Source: Chloroflexota bacterium (lineage in GTDB: Bacteria; Chloroflexota; Anaerolineae; Anaerolineales; UBA11579). Taken from it: a stretch of DNA of 64,000 nt. The translations under genes were made by a program, and so were the position numbers. A model generated the notes under the pieces. The model was not told where the DNA came from. It saw only the letters and a list, made by a program, of their open reading frames with translations, and ran no database searches. Location: the NCBI GenBank assembly GCA_016191875.1, contig JACPVG010000006.1:1-64000 (forward strand). Direction: 5' to 3'. How positions within the stretch are numbered: the first letter of the stretch is position 1; every line of letters begins with the position of its first letter. Shown here one piece after another: positions 27,554-36,752 of the stretch.

Positions 27554-28739
27554 GGTTCTTTCCTTGGCCGCGGCCTTCGCGCCGCTGCCGCAGAATGTCT
27601 GTGACAATAAAGAACCCCATTCCAGTCAGCGTTCCCGGAATGAAGAGTTTGTAGAACAGGTCTACCAGGTATACAACGGCGTAATGCTCTAGATCGGGCG
27701 GATAGTGTCCAAGCCAGGCGTCGGAGAAATTCGGGGTGGCATCAACATGGCAGCGCTGGCAGGTCCCCAGCAGGTTCTGCTTAATCACATTACTGTTCTC
27801 GTCGGTAGGCTTGCGGATGTCGTGAACCCCGTGGCAGTCAACACAAACTGGCTTATTGGTTTGCTGGTCAGGGGCAATCCGCTCAAAGATTGAAACGGTG
27901 GTGCCGTGAAAGTCCGAGATATAAGTATCGAACACCTGAGTATTGACTCCGTACTTCGCCATTAGGGATTCATCCGCATGGCACCGAGCGCAAATATCGG
28001 GAGAGAAGAGATGGAAGGACGGGTCGGTTGGCCCGCGCGTGCCGTGGTAGTCGTGGCAATCGATGCACGAAGGGACATCCGCGTTGAAGTCGTTCAGTAG
28101 CGCATCCCCATGGACGCTCTCTTTGTAGACGTCAAAAATTTGTGAGTGACAACCCTCACAGGTTTTGGCTATCTTTGTCCTGGAGGCGCCGAGTTCATTC
28201 AGGGCATGTGGGTTGTGACAATCGGAGCAAATCGCAGCCTCGAGATTCCCCCCGGCAACACTTTCGGCATGCCGGCCACCGGCATATTGTTCCTGGGCAC
28301 CGGCATGGCAGTTCTGGCAGACCCCAACCATGCTGACCCGAAGCTCCCTTGAGGTACCGGCGCTGGCCTGCGGATGCGGGTAGCCGCTGATGTCAAGGTG
28401 ACACTGCACGCAGGCATAGCCTCGCCGTCCATGAGACGACGCCCCAAAGAGGATGGGGTCGATGGTCAGGTAGAGCGCGTCATCGTCCGAAAACGGGAGC
28501 ACCATCCCCGGCTGGGCGTGGCAGTCCAGGCATTCCCGGTTTCCCATCAATACGGCCGATGGGTTCGGTGGAGGGTCGCCTTGGGCCGCTTCCCGGGCGC
28601 TGGCGATGCCCACAGCCGCCAGCGCGATCGCAAGGACCACCAGGCCAAGAAACCAACCTGCCGGCTTCCCAAACCATGCCCATTGGCGACGCTCCGACAA
28701 GTTCATCACAACTCGAGAAAGGTGATCCATATCGGCCAT
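27546..28739 (-). CDS. Nonaheme c-type cytochrome with N- and C-terminal hydrophobic segments
   Basis: Nine CXXCH motifs: CLDCH, CVQCH, CQNCH, CSDCH, CEGCH, CIDCH, CARCH, CVDCH, CQRCH. Confidence 0.93.
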   Translation of the reverse strand: MADMDHLSRVVMNLSERRQWAWFGKPAGWFLGLVVLAIALAAVGIASAREAAQGDPPPNPSAVLMGNRECLDCHAQPGMVLPFSDDDALYLTIDPILFGASSHGRRGYACVQCHLDISGYPHPQASAGTSRELRVSMVGVCQNCHAGAQEQYAGGRHAESVAGGNLEAAICSDCHNPHALNELGASRTKIAKTCEGCHSQIFDVYKESVHGDALLNDFNADVPSCIDCHDYHGTRGPTDPSFHLFSPDICARCHADESLMAKYGVNTQVFDTYISDFHGTTVSIFERIAPDQQTNKPVCVDCHGVHDIRKPTDENSNVIKQNLLGTCQRCHVDATPNFSDAWLGHYPPDLEHYAVVYLVDLFYKLFIPGTLTGMGFFIVTDILRQRREGRGQGKNHA

Positions 28740-28758
28740 GAATAGCTAGGGACAAATA

Positions 28759-29985
28759 TCAGTCGCCATCGCCGTCAGCGGAATCGTGATAGCCGTTGGC
28801 CACTTCTGCCAACTGGTTAACGGGCAGCTCGGTCACGATCTCTCCATTGTGGCAGGAACCACAGACATACTCCAGCGTCAGATAGGGCATAACGGTGTCA
28901 CCATCCGGGCTGAACTGGGGAGCCTGCGGATCGACATTTATTGAGAAGAGGTGAGAGCTGATATCTCCCCGGTGTTGGTCCAGGTCGCCCGCCGCCGACA
29001 ACCCAATGGGGGCCATGTGGCAGGCCAAGCACGAAACAAATCCCGGCGCGTGCTTGCTGACTTTCCGCTCAGTCTGCTGCCAATGGCAGCCGGTGCAAGC
29101 GACATTTAACCCCTGCTCCGGATTGACCTCCGCATCCTGGTAAACAGAACTCGCATGCGGGTCATGGCAAGTAACGCAGCTTAGCGCGAAATGCTTGGAG
29201 TTCAGGAGCTCGGTGTACTGTTGCTCGCTGACTTCGAAACCATCAGCTGCGGCGATATCCTGGCCCTTGCTGCTCGCATGGCACGCTCCACAGGCCTGAG
29301 ATGAACGGTCGAGCACCATCTGGTAGCCATATGGGTTGCCGGCGTGCAGGCTGCCGGGCCCGTGACAGGCCTCGCACTGAACGCCCGGAAATTCCCAAGT
29401 GCCAAGGATTCCTTCCAATCCATCCTGATGTCCTTGCGGCCGGTATCCGGTCGAGTGGCAGGAGCCGCAGTCGTAAATCTTCTGTTCACCCGCATGAAGC
29501 GCCGTCCAGTCCTTGGGCGTTTCTAGTAGTTCGTTTGCATAGACGTATTGGGTTTGCGAGTCTGCTTCACCGGTGATCAAATAGCCATCCAAATCAAGGA
29601 AATTCGCCTTCCAACCGTACCCGCCCACAACGTAACTTATGTCCTCCCAAGAGTATCCGTCGGGGGGATTGGGCAAGCCGCCCGTGAATCTGTCGTAGGG
29701 AAAGACCGGAGGCCTTCCATTGCTGACCGGGGTAAGCTGGTAAGGATGGCCGGATAGGGCGAACTTCTGATACTCCTCCACGTGGCACTGGCTGCATCGA
29801 GTGCTGCCCACGTAGGTCTGGGCGGCGGAAGCGCTCTCCCCGGGTGGCCCCACCGGCCCAATTGGCCCCGGCGGCCCCTGCGGCCCCACCAGAGCCTGCT
29901 CGGAAGACCGTGCGCCGCACGCGGACAGGAACAACCCTGCCATCGCCAGAAAGACGTATCGGCTTAATGCAGGTTTCGGATTCAT
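28759..29985 (-). CDS. Octaheme c-type cytochrome lipoprotein with collagen-like linker
   Basis: Lipobox LFLSACG; GPQGPPGPIGPVGPPGES; eight CXXCH motifs: CSQCH, CGSCH, CEACH, CGACH, CVTCH, CTGCH, CLACH, CGSCH. Confidence 0.92.
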   Translation of the reverse strand: MNPKPALSRYVFLAMAGLFLSACGARSSEQALVGPQGPPGPIGPVGPPGESASAAQTYVGSTRCSQCHVEEYQKFALSGHPYQLTPVSNGRPPVFPYDRFTGGLPNPPDGYSWEDISYVVGGYGWKANFLDLDGYLITGEADSQTQYVYANELLETPKDWTALHAGEQKIYDCGSCHSTGYRPQGHQDGLEGILGTWEFPGVQCEACHGPGSLHAGNPYGYQMVLDRSSQACGACHASSKGQDIAAADGFEVSEQQYTELLNSKHFALSCVTCHDPHASSVYQDAEVNPEQGLNVACTGCHWQQTERKVSKHAPGFVSCLACHMAPIGLSAAGDLDQHRGDISSHLFSINVDPQAPQFSPDGDTVMPYLTLEYVCGSCHNGEIVTELPVNQLAEVANGYHDSADGDGD

Positions 29986-30051
29986 CTTCACTCCTCCGGT
30001 ATTCACGCACATTATAAGGAGACCTGATAGGATTATTTTACAACAGCCCGG

Positions 30052-30237
30052 TCATCTGAATCTATCCAACACAAGCGCAATGATAGCGATACCCAGTAGC
30101 AGAATCGCTCCCTTCAAGGTAACCAGGTCTACCCAGAGCAAGACAATCGCTCCGAGCGACATAACGAATGCCAGTGTACGCAGGGCGAGATCCAGCCAAT
30201 TGGGTTCAGGCGAAGGGATTGGGCTTTGGGTTGCCAT
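30052..30237 (-). CDS. Small hydrophobic membrane protein
   Basis: 61 aa; LALRTLAFVMSLGAIVLLWVDLVTLKGAILLLGIAIIALVLDRFR. Confidence 0.55.
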   Translation of the reverse strand: MATQSPIPSPEPNWLDLALRTLAFVMSLGAIVLLWVDLVTLKGAILLLGIAIIALVLDRFR

Positions 30238-30330
30238 TGAATGCCATTATTCTCTTTGTTGAACTAAAGATACTAATGGCATCTGATGCCATTTTTCAGG
30301 GACAATTGTCACCAAAATGGTGGGCAATTT

Positions 30331-31962
30331 TCAACCGGTGAGCACTCGTAGAATCATCGCTTTTTCCGTGCTGTCGAGCCCGGGAAGGTCGTTGACGGCC
30401 GGGCCAGCATAAAGCGCATTTCTGATTTCCGGCGAGGCAGCGAGATGTGCTAACCCCGCCTGGGCCAGCAAGCCCCATCCCGACGCGTTCAACATCTGTG
30501 CGGCTCGATAGAACACATTGATCATTTCTTGGTTAAGCAGGCCCGGGTAGGGGCCCTCTTGAGTAGTCGGTCCATATTCGATATTGAGATAACCGGCCAG
30601 GGCGCTGCGATCCGAATCACTGATATTCCTCAACTCCATGAGCAGCGGACCGCGATACTCTGCCGTCCGGTCGTTGACCAGCTCGGCCAAACCCAAGCGT
30701 TCCACCATCGTCCAGCCCGGCAGGCCGAGCAGGCCAGCTAAGCGATAGATCGCGTTAATCATCATCTGGTTTGTAATTCCCGAGTACGGTACGGGCGATT
30801 GATCGTCGGGAGGCACCTGTGCAAAGACGATACCGAAAACCTTGCTCAGGGCATCCATCTGCGCGCCCGACAGAGACTCGATCGTCTCGAGCCGGGGTCC
30901 CCGATACCTGGCCTGTCGGTCATTCGCCAGATGGGCAAGCCCGGCGGAGTGCAGCAAGGCCCATCCGCCCTGTCCCAGGGTCTCCGCGGCCTCATAAAAA
31001 CCGTTGATGACCTGTTGGTTCGTCAGTGCGTAGAGCGGGTAGGTCGAGACAGTTCCTGCCCTGTCCGCGAGTATCAGATCGACCTGGGTCATAAGCGAAT
31101 CCAGAATCGGTTCTGGGATATCCAGATCTAGCGGAGCCAGGCCATCATAAGGGAGAGGCGCATAGGCTGCATCCTGTAGATAACCCAGCCTCAACGAATC
31201 CAACAACAGGACCAGGTTTGCCCCGTGCTTCTTCGTCGCCGCCCCGATCGCCGCAAGCATTTCGGCGTTGCTCAACTCAGGCACAGTGTGAGGTAGACCC
31301 GCGATCCCCAACCATCCCAGGAGCTGCTGCTCTGTCCCCTGGTAGTAGTTCATGTCGACGGGCGGGCGCCCCTGATTGACGCCCGGCACCGCGCCCCGAT
31401 CCGTGAACTGCCAGAACGTCCAACCGCTGCCGGCCCACCCCCCCGCCGGAACAATCGGCGCCGCGACCCCATAATTTGCAATCCACAAGGGGTGGCGCGT
31501 CAGGGTTGCTGTGTCGCCCAGCGACGTTCGCCAGGTGTCCGGGTTTGTGTAGATTATCGGCGTTCGCCCGGTATTTCGGAGGACCTCCTCAAGCCAGGCC
31601 CTAATGCCACCGATTCGTTGGGCCGGGCTCATGCCCTGGAACGCCTCGCGCACGAAGGCGGGCGAATTCTCCACATCCAGCACCGGAGGCATGTCGAACT
31701 CGTGAAGGAACGGCTGGATGCGTTGGAGGAAGTGCCGCGCCTGCGCCAGCGCGTCTATGTCTGGGCGATAAAAGTGGTAGGCACCCCGAATAAGTCCGGC
31801 CGAGCGCATCTTCACCCAGTTGCTAACGAATTGGGGGTCAATGAAACCCACCCCCTCAGTGGCCTTCACAAATGCGAAAGAGACTCCGGAGTGGCGGACC
31901 GCACTCCAGTCAACTTCCCCGCGGTGATAACTTACATCGATGCCTTTGGCTTTCTCCAGCAT
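30331..31962 (-). CDS. Glycoside hydrolase family 25 (lysozyme-like) protein with C-terminal tandem repeats
   Basis: KGIDVSYHRGEVDWSAV...FVKATEGVGFIDPQF...PPVLDVEN...WTFWQFTD, typical of GH25. Confidence 0.9.
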   Translation of the reverse strand: MLEKAKGIDVSYHRGEVDWSAVRHSGVSFAFVKATEGVGFIDPQFVSNWVKMRSAGLIRGAYHFYRPDIDALAQARHFLQRIQPFLHEFDMPPVLDVENSPAFVREAFQGMSPAQRIGGIRAWLEEVLRNTGRTPIIYTNPDTWRTSLGDTATLTRHPLWIANYGVAAPIVPAGGWAGSGWTFWQFTDRGAVPGVNQGRPPVDMNYYQGTEQQLLGWLGIAGLPHTVPELSNAEMLAAIGAATKKHGANLVLLLDSLRLGYLQDAAYAPLPYDGLAPLDLDIPEPILDSLMTQVDLILADRAGTVSTYPLYALTNQQVINGFYEAAETLGQGGWALLHSAGLAHLANDRQARYRGPRLETIESLSGAQMDALSKVFGIVFAQVPPDDQSPVPYSGITNQMMINAIYRLAGLLGLPGWTMVERLGLAELVNDRTAEYRGPLLMELRNISDSDRSALAGYLNIEYGPTTQEGPYPGLLNQEMINVFYRAAQMLNASGWGLLAQAGLAHLAASPEIRNALYAGPAVNDLPGLDSTEKAMILRVLTG

Positions 31963-32117
31963 GGCTATGGTAACGACAATGCAACTAGCATGCCACGCCC
32001 AATTATGTGTGGAGTTTTCTTGGGGATGCTGGCCTGATGCGCTAGATGGAGCTGAACAAGTTGACCGGAGACAGCCCGGCGTCGATACGCCCCTGTATAG
32101 ATATTTAGGCAGGCGGA

Positions 32118-32615
32118 CTAGATATCGCCTTCTACCGGCGGTTTGGATGCATGAGTCTCGCGCCGCACATAGTCACCGACACGCACTGCGGACCTGTACC
32201 TCCCCATTTCCCCGGCGCGTTCAGCGGCGCAATCGTTGCACTCCCAAGTGCGAAAACCCTGCTCGCTGCCCGCATCGCGCTCAAATGCCCATGCGGGCTT
32301 TGTCTGCTTACACGTCTCGCAACGCGCGGCAAGGCCCGCGTAATAGCCGCGATTTCTTTTCGCATACGGATGCGCTATCAGGGCCGCGCGATGGTGCACC
32401 CGCGGAACCGGCTGCCAGCCATGTGAAGGCTTGCGGTTGTTGCCACCCACCAAGGAATTCGCCAGGTTCCAATCTTCAGCAGATATGCGAACGATGCTAC
32501 GCGCCTCCCAGGAGTTTTTTCGCAACCGATAGGCCAGCGCCCAGCCATGGCTGGTTTTCCAGATTCGTATGGCGCCTTCACTCACGACCTGCTCGATAGC
32601 TTCATCCCAGGTCAT
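32118..32615 (-). CDS. Hypothetical protein with zinc-finger-like CxxC pairs
   Basis: CETCKQTKPAWAFERDAGSEQGFRTWECNDC; 165 aa ORF. Confidence 0.6.
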   Translation of the reverse strand: MTWDEAIEQVVSEGAIRIWKTSHGWALAYRLRKNSWEARSIVRISAEDWNLANSLVGGNNRKPSHGWQPVPRVHHRAALIAHPYAKRNRGYYAGLAARCETCKQTKPAWAFERDAGSEQGFRTWECNDCAAERAGEMGRYRSAVRVGDYVRRETHASKPPVEGDI

Positions 32616-32634
32616 TCTCTCTCCTGCAACACAA

Positions 32635-32793
32635 TCATCTAATCACTTCCAGGTCATCCGGGTCGATCAACCAGTCGTCGCCGCTTTCCTCTGCAGGCAA
32701 GAGACCGGCGGCGATGTATCCAAGCAGTTCGGCGACATCCAGCCCAACCCGTTCAGCGGCTTCAGCGAGTGATATCTTCACTTTGTTGCCCAT
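32635..32793 (-). CDS. Small helix-turn-helix (excisionase/MerR-like) protein, not in ORF track
   Basis: 52-aa ORF read from the minus strand: MGNKVKISLAEAAERVGLDVAELLGYIAAGLLPAEESGDDWLIDPDDLEVIR*. Confidence 0.6.
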   Translation of the reverse strand: MGNKVKISLAEAAERVGLDVAELLGYIAAGLLPAEESGDDWLIDPDDLEVIR

Positions 32794-32832
32794 TCTGCAA
32801 TTATATCCACTTCCGGAACTTGCTTGACCAAT

Positions 32833-33270
32833 CTAGTCTCCAATGGCTTTGTAGAAGTTGGTTACTCTGGCCGTAGAGAGAAGTACGCCCCGCCCTTCGT
32901 GCTGGATGTCCACCTGATGGACGATCAACTGCGTAGAGCGGCGAATCACGCGTCCATCCGCCCGGATCCAACCGTTTTTGGCAGACCCGACATGGCTGCC
33001 ATTGATTTCAATACCAACCGGGACTACCTTGCTCAGATCGACGCCCCAGCAGGCATGTAGGCTCGCCACCGATTCTGCCAGCGCCATGCAGATTCCGCCG
33101 TGCAGCAGTCCATTTGGCTGGCGGACCTTATCCGTGATCGGCATCCGCATGACCAATCCCTCATCCCAGACGTCCACGATTTCAATCTCCAGAAACCCTA
33201 GCGCGGCAGTGGTTGTTATGGAGCGCATCGCTACCAGCCAGCCATCTTTATCAACGATTTGGTCCTTCAT
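32833..33270 (-). CDS. PaaI-type hotdog-fold thioesterase
   Basis: NGLLHGGICMALAESVASLHACW. Confidence 0.87.
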   Translation of the reverse strand: MKDQIVDKDGWLVAMRSITTTAALGFLEIEIVDVWDEGLVMRMPITDKVRQPNGLLHGGICMALAESVASLHACWGVDLSKVVPVGIEINGSHVGSAKNGWIRADGRVIRRSTQLIVHQVDIQHEGRGVLLSTARVTNFYKAIGD

Positions 33271-33401
33271 CCATGCTCTCCGTAGAGTGTAACAAAGCAC
33301 ATCCTCATGCGTTAGGTTAACAGTTGGCGGATATTGCTCCGCTAACCCTTTCTCCATCCGCCTTCGCCCCGCGCCGCCCGTCGCGGGGTGAACGGTTTAA
33401 T

Positions 33402-34280
33402 TCAGACTTTTGCCCATGCAGTCCAGCGTGCGCTGATAGCAATGTTCAAGCGCCGTTCGCCGTCAGCCTCTGGAATCGCCAACTCACTGAATTCAGCCTT
33501 TCCCTGGTCAATAGGCACCAGCGCGTCGAGGTACTGCTCAAGAAAACTTGGCGGCTGGTTGAGGCCGTACGCCGTCAACACAATGAAAGAACTCTGCGGC
33601 TCAAGGATAGTGCGGCACGCCTGACATAGGTTTAGCATGTCCGCACTAAACTGCCAGCTCTCATTCTTGGGTCCTTTTCCATACACTGGAGGATCCAGAA
33701 TAAGACCGTGATATTTACGACCCCGGCGTATTTCCCGCTGCACGAATTTCTGAGCATCATCAACCAGCCACCGAATGCGTCGGTCTCCCAATCCAGAGAG
33801 AATCTGATTGGACTTAGCGATTCGCAAGGCACGTCGGGAAGAATCTACATGCGTGACCTCCCCACCCTCGCGTGCGGCGACCAGGCTGGCAATTCCGGTA
33901 TAGCCGAACAAATTCAGGATTGTTCCAGCAGCCGGCGATTCTCTCATCACCTGCTGAATCCATTTCCACTGCATGGCATTCTCGGGGAAGACTCCTACCT
34001 GTTTCGAATCTCCGATCTCACATGTAAACCGGATCGACTCGAAAGTCATCTCCCAGGTCTGCCTCCGCCGCTCGCCCTCCCTCCAGATCCAACCCTTGCC
34101 CTCGCGAAACTCTGCCTGCGCTGACCGCCACATGTCTCCTGGCATTGTCGGTCTCCATGTTGCGCGTTCTTCCGGGCGAATGAGCACCATGTCGGCGAAG
34201 CGTTCGAGCTTGCGGCCATTGCCGGAGTCAAGCAAAGAGTAATCCAGCAATGATGAAGACAGGGTCTGTATTTGCGTCAT
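33402..34280 (-). CDS. RlmI/RlmK-type class I SAM-dependent methyltransferase
   Basis: ILNLFGYTGIASLVAAREGGEVTHVDSSRRAL; LILDPPVYGKGPKNESW. Confidence 0.88.
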   Translation of the reverse strand: MTQIQTLSSSLLDYSLLDSGNGRKLERFADMVLIRPEERATWRPTMPGDMWRSAQAEFREGKGWIWREGERRRQTWEMTFESIRFTCEIGDSKQVGVFPENAMQWKWIQQVMRESPAAGTILNLFGYTGIASLVAAREGGEVTHVDSSRRALRIAKSNQILSGLGDRRIRWLVDDAQKFVQREIRRGRKYHGLILDPPVYGKGPKNESWQFSADMLNLCQACRTILEPQSSFIVLTAYGLNQPPSFLEQYLDALVPIDQGKAEFSELAIPEADGERRLNIAISARWTAWAKV

Positions 34281-34888
34281 GGTCTCAGTCCGAAATACGC
34301 GGTCAAGTCATCCAGCGCGGCCTCCACCGCCCGCGCCCGATGGCTTAATCGATTCTTGATGGCAGGGGGAAGCTCTGCCATCGTGCGGCCCGTTCCTTCG
34401 ACCTCGAATATCGAATCGTATCCAAACCCATCGGTACCCCGTTCCTCAGGAACAATCTTCCCGCCGCATTCACCCTTCCACACCGCGATTCTCCCTTCGC
34501 GGTCTACGAATGCGAGCCAGCAGATGAACCTGGCAGTCCACGGTCCAGGCAATCCAGTGAGCGATTCCAACAGGTACTGGCGACGCGCACTATCAGAATA
34601 GCCCCCCAACCCACCAAATCGGGCTGAATAAACACCTGGCGCGCCATCCAGCGCATCGACCTCCAGGCCGCTGTCATCCGCAATGCAGGGCATCCCAGAC
34701 GCCGCCTGGAACGCTCGGGCTTTTATCTCAGCATTAATCCGGTAATCCGAATCCTTCTCTTCTGGAAGGATGTCGAGTCCGATATCCGCCGGACGGAGCA
34801 GTTCAACCCATTCCAGGGGCGCCAGGAGTTCAAAGAATTCTCTAGCCTTACCGGGATTGTTCGTAGCAATTAGCAATTTATTTTGCAT
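34277..34888 (-). CDS. rdgB: XTP/dITP diphosphatase (RdgB/HAM1 family)
   Basis: LLIATNNPGKAREF; CIADDSGLEVDALDGAPGVYSARF; GTDGFGYDSIFEVEG. Confidence 0.93.
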   Translation of the reverse strand: MQNKLLIATNNPGKAREFFELLAPLEWVELLRPADIGLDILPEEKDSDYRINAEIKARAFQAASGMPCIADDSGLEVDALDGAPGVYSARFGGLGGYSDSARRQYLLESLTGLPGPWTARFICWLAFVDREGRIAVWKGECGGKIVPEERGTDGFGYDSIFEVEGTGRTMAELPPAIKNRLSHRARAVEAALDDLTAYFGLRP

Positions 34889-35000
34889 ATTGACTCTGAT
34901 TTCAAAATTTATTATAATTCATCTAATCCTGCAAAAAATCTTGCTGATTACCGTGAACACATTCCACTCTCAGTCGCCGCAAGCGGCACACCGCTATCAA

Positions 35001-35519
35001 ATGCCCAAGCCCAAATTCAATCCTTTGCGCGTCAACGTTGGGTTCATTATCCATGAGGCGCCTGGTTATTCCCGCACCTTTGATTTCGACCTCCCGGAGT
35101 TTGAGTTGGCAGAAGACCTTCAGGTGACTGCGCTCAAGGGAACAGCACAGTTCACTCGGACACAACAAGGGCTGTTGGCAGAGGTCACTATGCTGGCGCT
35201 CCATCCCGCAGAATGCGCGCGCTGTCTTAATCAGTTTGGTCAGTCGCTGAAAACATCATTTACGGAATTATACGTGTTCGACCGCTCAATGAAGTCCGAC
35301 GAAACGGAATTGGTGGTCCCGGAAGAGGGTTACATTGACCTGAGGCCCGTTCTGCGAGAATATCTGTTGCTGGATGATCCGATAAACCCACTCTGCAGAC
35401 CGGATTGCAGAGGCCTGTGCGTTGTTTGTGGCGCGAACCGCAACGAGACAGATTGCGGGCATCAGCAGTCTTCTGCCTCTGACTTTCCCCAAGTTGACGA
35501 CCCGCGAATTGACGAGTGA
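35001..35519 (+). CDS. DUF177/YceD family protein
   Basis: ECARCLNQFGQSLKTSFTELY and NPLCRPDCRGLCVVCGANRNETDCGH; start MPKPKFNPLRVNVG. Track ORF start at 34770 overlaps rdgB and is not supported. Confidence 0.87.
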   Translation: MPKPKFNPLRVNVGFIIHEAPGYSRTFDFDLPEFELAEDLQVTALKGTAQFTRTQQGLLAEVTMLALHPAECARCLNQFGQSLKTSFTELYVFDRSMKSDETELVVPEEGYIDLRPVLREYLLLDDPINPLCRPDCRGLCVVCGANRNETDCGHQQSSASDFPQVDDPRIDE

Positions 35520-35543
35520 CGTTCTCTGCGAGGAGGAGAACCA

Positions 35544-36716
35544 ATGGCCTACCCGTCCAACAAGATCGCCGATACCGATAACTTCGCACTCATTTTTGAG
35601 AAAGAGGATCTCGACTCGCTTGTCGGCCTCTTTACAAAGGACGCCGACGATGTAGACGATCTCGAACTCTATTATCAGGAGATCGTCGAGCAGGCTTCCG
35701 AGGTGGACACCGAGAGCGAAGAGGCGGATGCCCCAGACGAACTTGAGGAGGCACCGGAAATTGAACCCATTGAGGCCCTCTTCCCAAGCCTCGACACGCT
35801 CAAAGGCGAAGGGATAGATGCCGTTGGCCTGTACCTCAAGGAAATGTCCCGTGTTCCCCTGCTCAACACCGAAGAAGAGGTTCAAATCGCCAAGCGAATT
35901 GAGATGGCCCGCAAGGCCGAGCGAAAGCTTGCGAAGCTCAATGGCCATACGCCGGTGAGGGAGAAAGAAAAACTGAACTCGCTGATTGAGGATGGCAAGC
36001 GCGCGCGCGATCACCTCATTGAGGCAAATACCCGTTTGGTGGTCAGCATTGCAAAGAAATATCTTGGCCGAGGGGTTCCATTCCTTGACCTCATTCAAGA
36101 GGGAAACCTTGGATTGATGAAGGCGGTCAACAAATACGATTACCGGCGCGGTTTTCGATTTTCGACGTATGCCACCTGGTGGATTCGCCAGACCATCACT
36201 CGCTCCATCGCCGATCAGGGTCGGACAATCCGCGTGCCCGTTCACATGATCGACCGCATCCGGCAACTCTACAAAGCCGCCCGCCATCTGGAACAGGAAT
36301 TGGGTCGGCCGGCCAAGATTGAGGAACTGGCCGGGCATCTGCAGGTGGATACGCGCAAGGTGCAGTGGATGCTCAAAGTATCCTGGCTCCCACTCTCGCT
36401 CGAAAGTCCGGTGGGCGAAGACGAGGATTCTGAGCTGGGAATGTTCGTCGAGGACGAAAAGACCCCCTCCCCCACCCAAGCGACGTATCAGAATCTCCTT
36501 TGCCAGAAGATCGAAGACGTGCTCAAGACGCTAACCCCCCGCGAGGCTCGCATCCTGCGCCTGCGTTTTGGCCTGGAGAATGGTCGGACGTACACCCTGG
36601 AAGAAGTCGGCGAAAAGTTCGGCCTCACGCGCGAACGAATCCGCCAGATCGAGGGTAAAGCCCTTCGCCGCCTGCGGCATCCGATGCGCGCCCGCCAACT
36701 GCGTGATTACCTCTAA
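35544..36716 (+). CDS. RNA polymerase sigma factor (SigA/RpoD-like, sigma-70 family)
   Basis: [52 protein letters not shown] and [30 protein letters not shown]. Confidence 0.96.
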   Translation: MAYPSNKIADTDNFALIFEKEDLDSLVGLFTKDADDVDDLELYYQEIVEQASEVDTESEEADAPDELEEAPEIEPIEALFPSLDTLKGEGIDAVGLYLKEMSRVPLLNTEEEVQIAKRIEMARKAERKLAKLNGHTPVREKEKLNSLIEDGKRARDHLIEANTRLVVSIAKKYLGRGVPFLDLIQEGNLGLMKAVNKYDYRRGFRFSTYATWWIRQTITRSIADQGRTIRVPVHMIDRIRQLYKAARHLEQELGRPAKIEELAGHLQVDTRKVQWMLKVSWLPLSLESPVGEDEDSELGMFVEDEKTPSPTQATYQNLLCQKIEDVLKTLTPREARILRLRFGLENGRTYTLEEVGEKFGLTRERIRQIEGKALRRLRHPMRARQLRDYL

Positions 36717-36752
36717 TGGTCGAAGACGGGGGCCGCCTACTGCACCAACATC

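Noticed and set aside
30275-30296. AATGGCATC-T-GATGCCATT palindrome with T-run
   Set aside because: No plus-strand gene ends upstream and the loop is too short for a convincing terminator; could be an operator, but unsupported.
35286-36479. 397-aa minus-strand ORF opposite the sigma factor
   Set aside because: Shadow ORF of a highly conserved sigma-70 gene.
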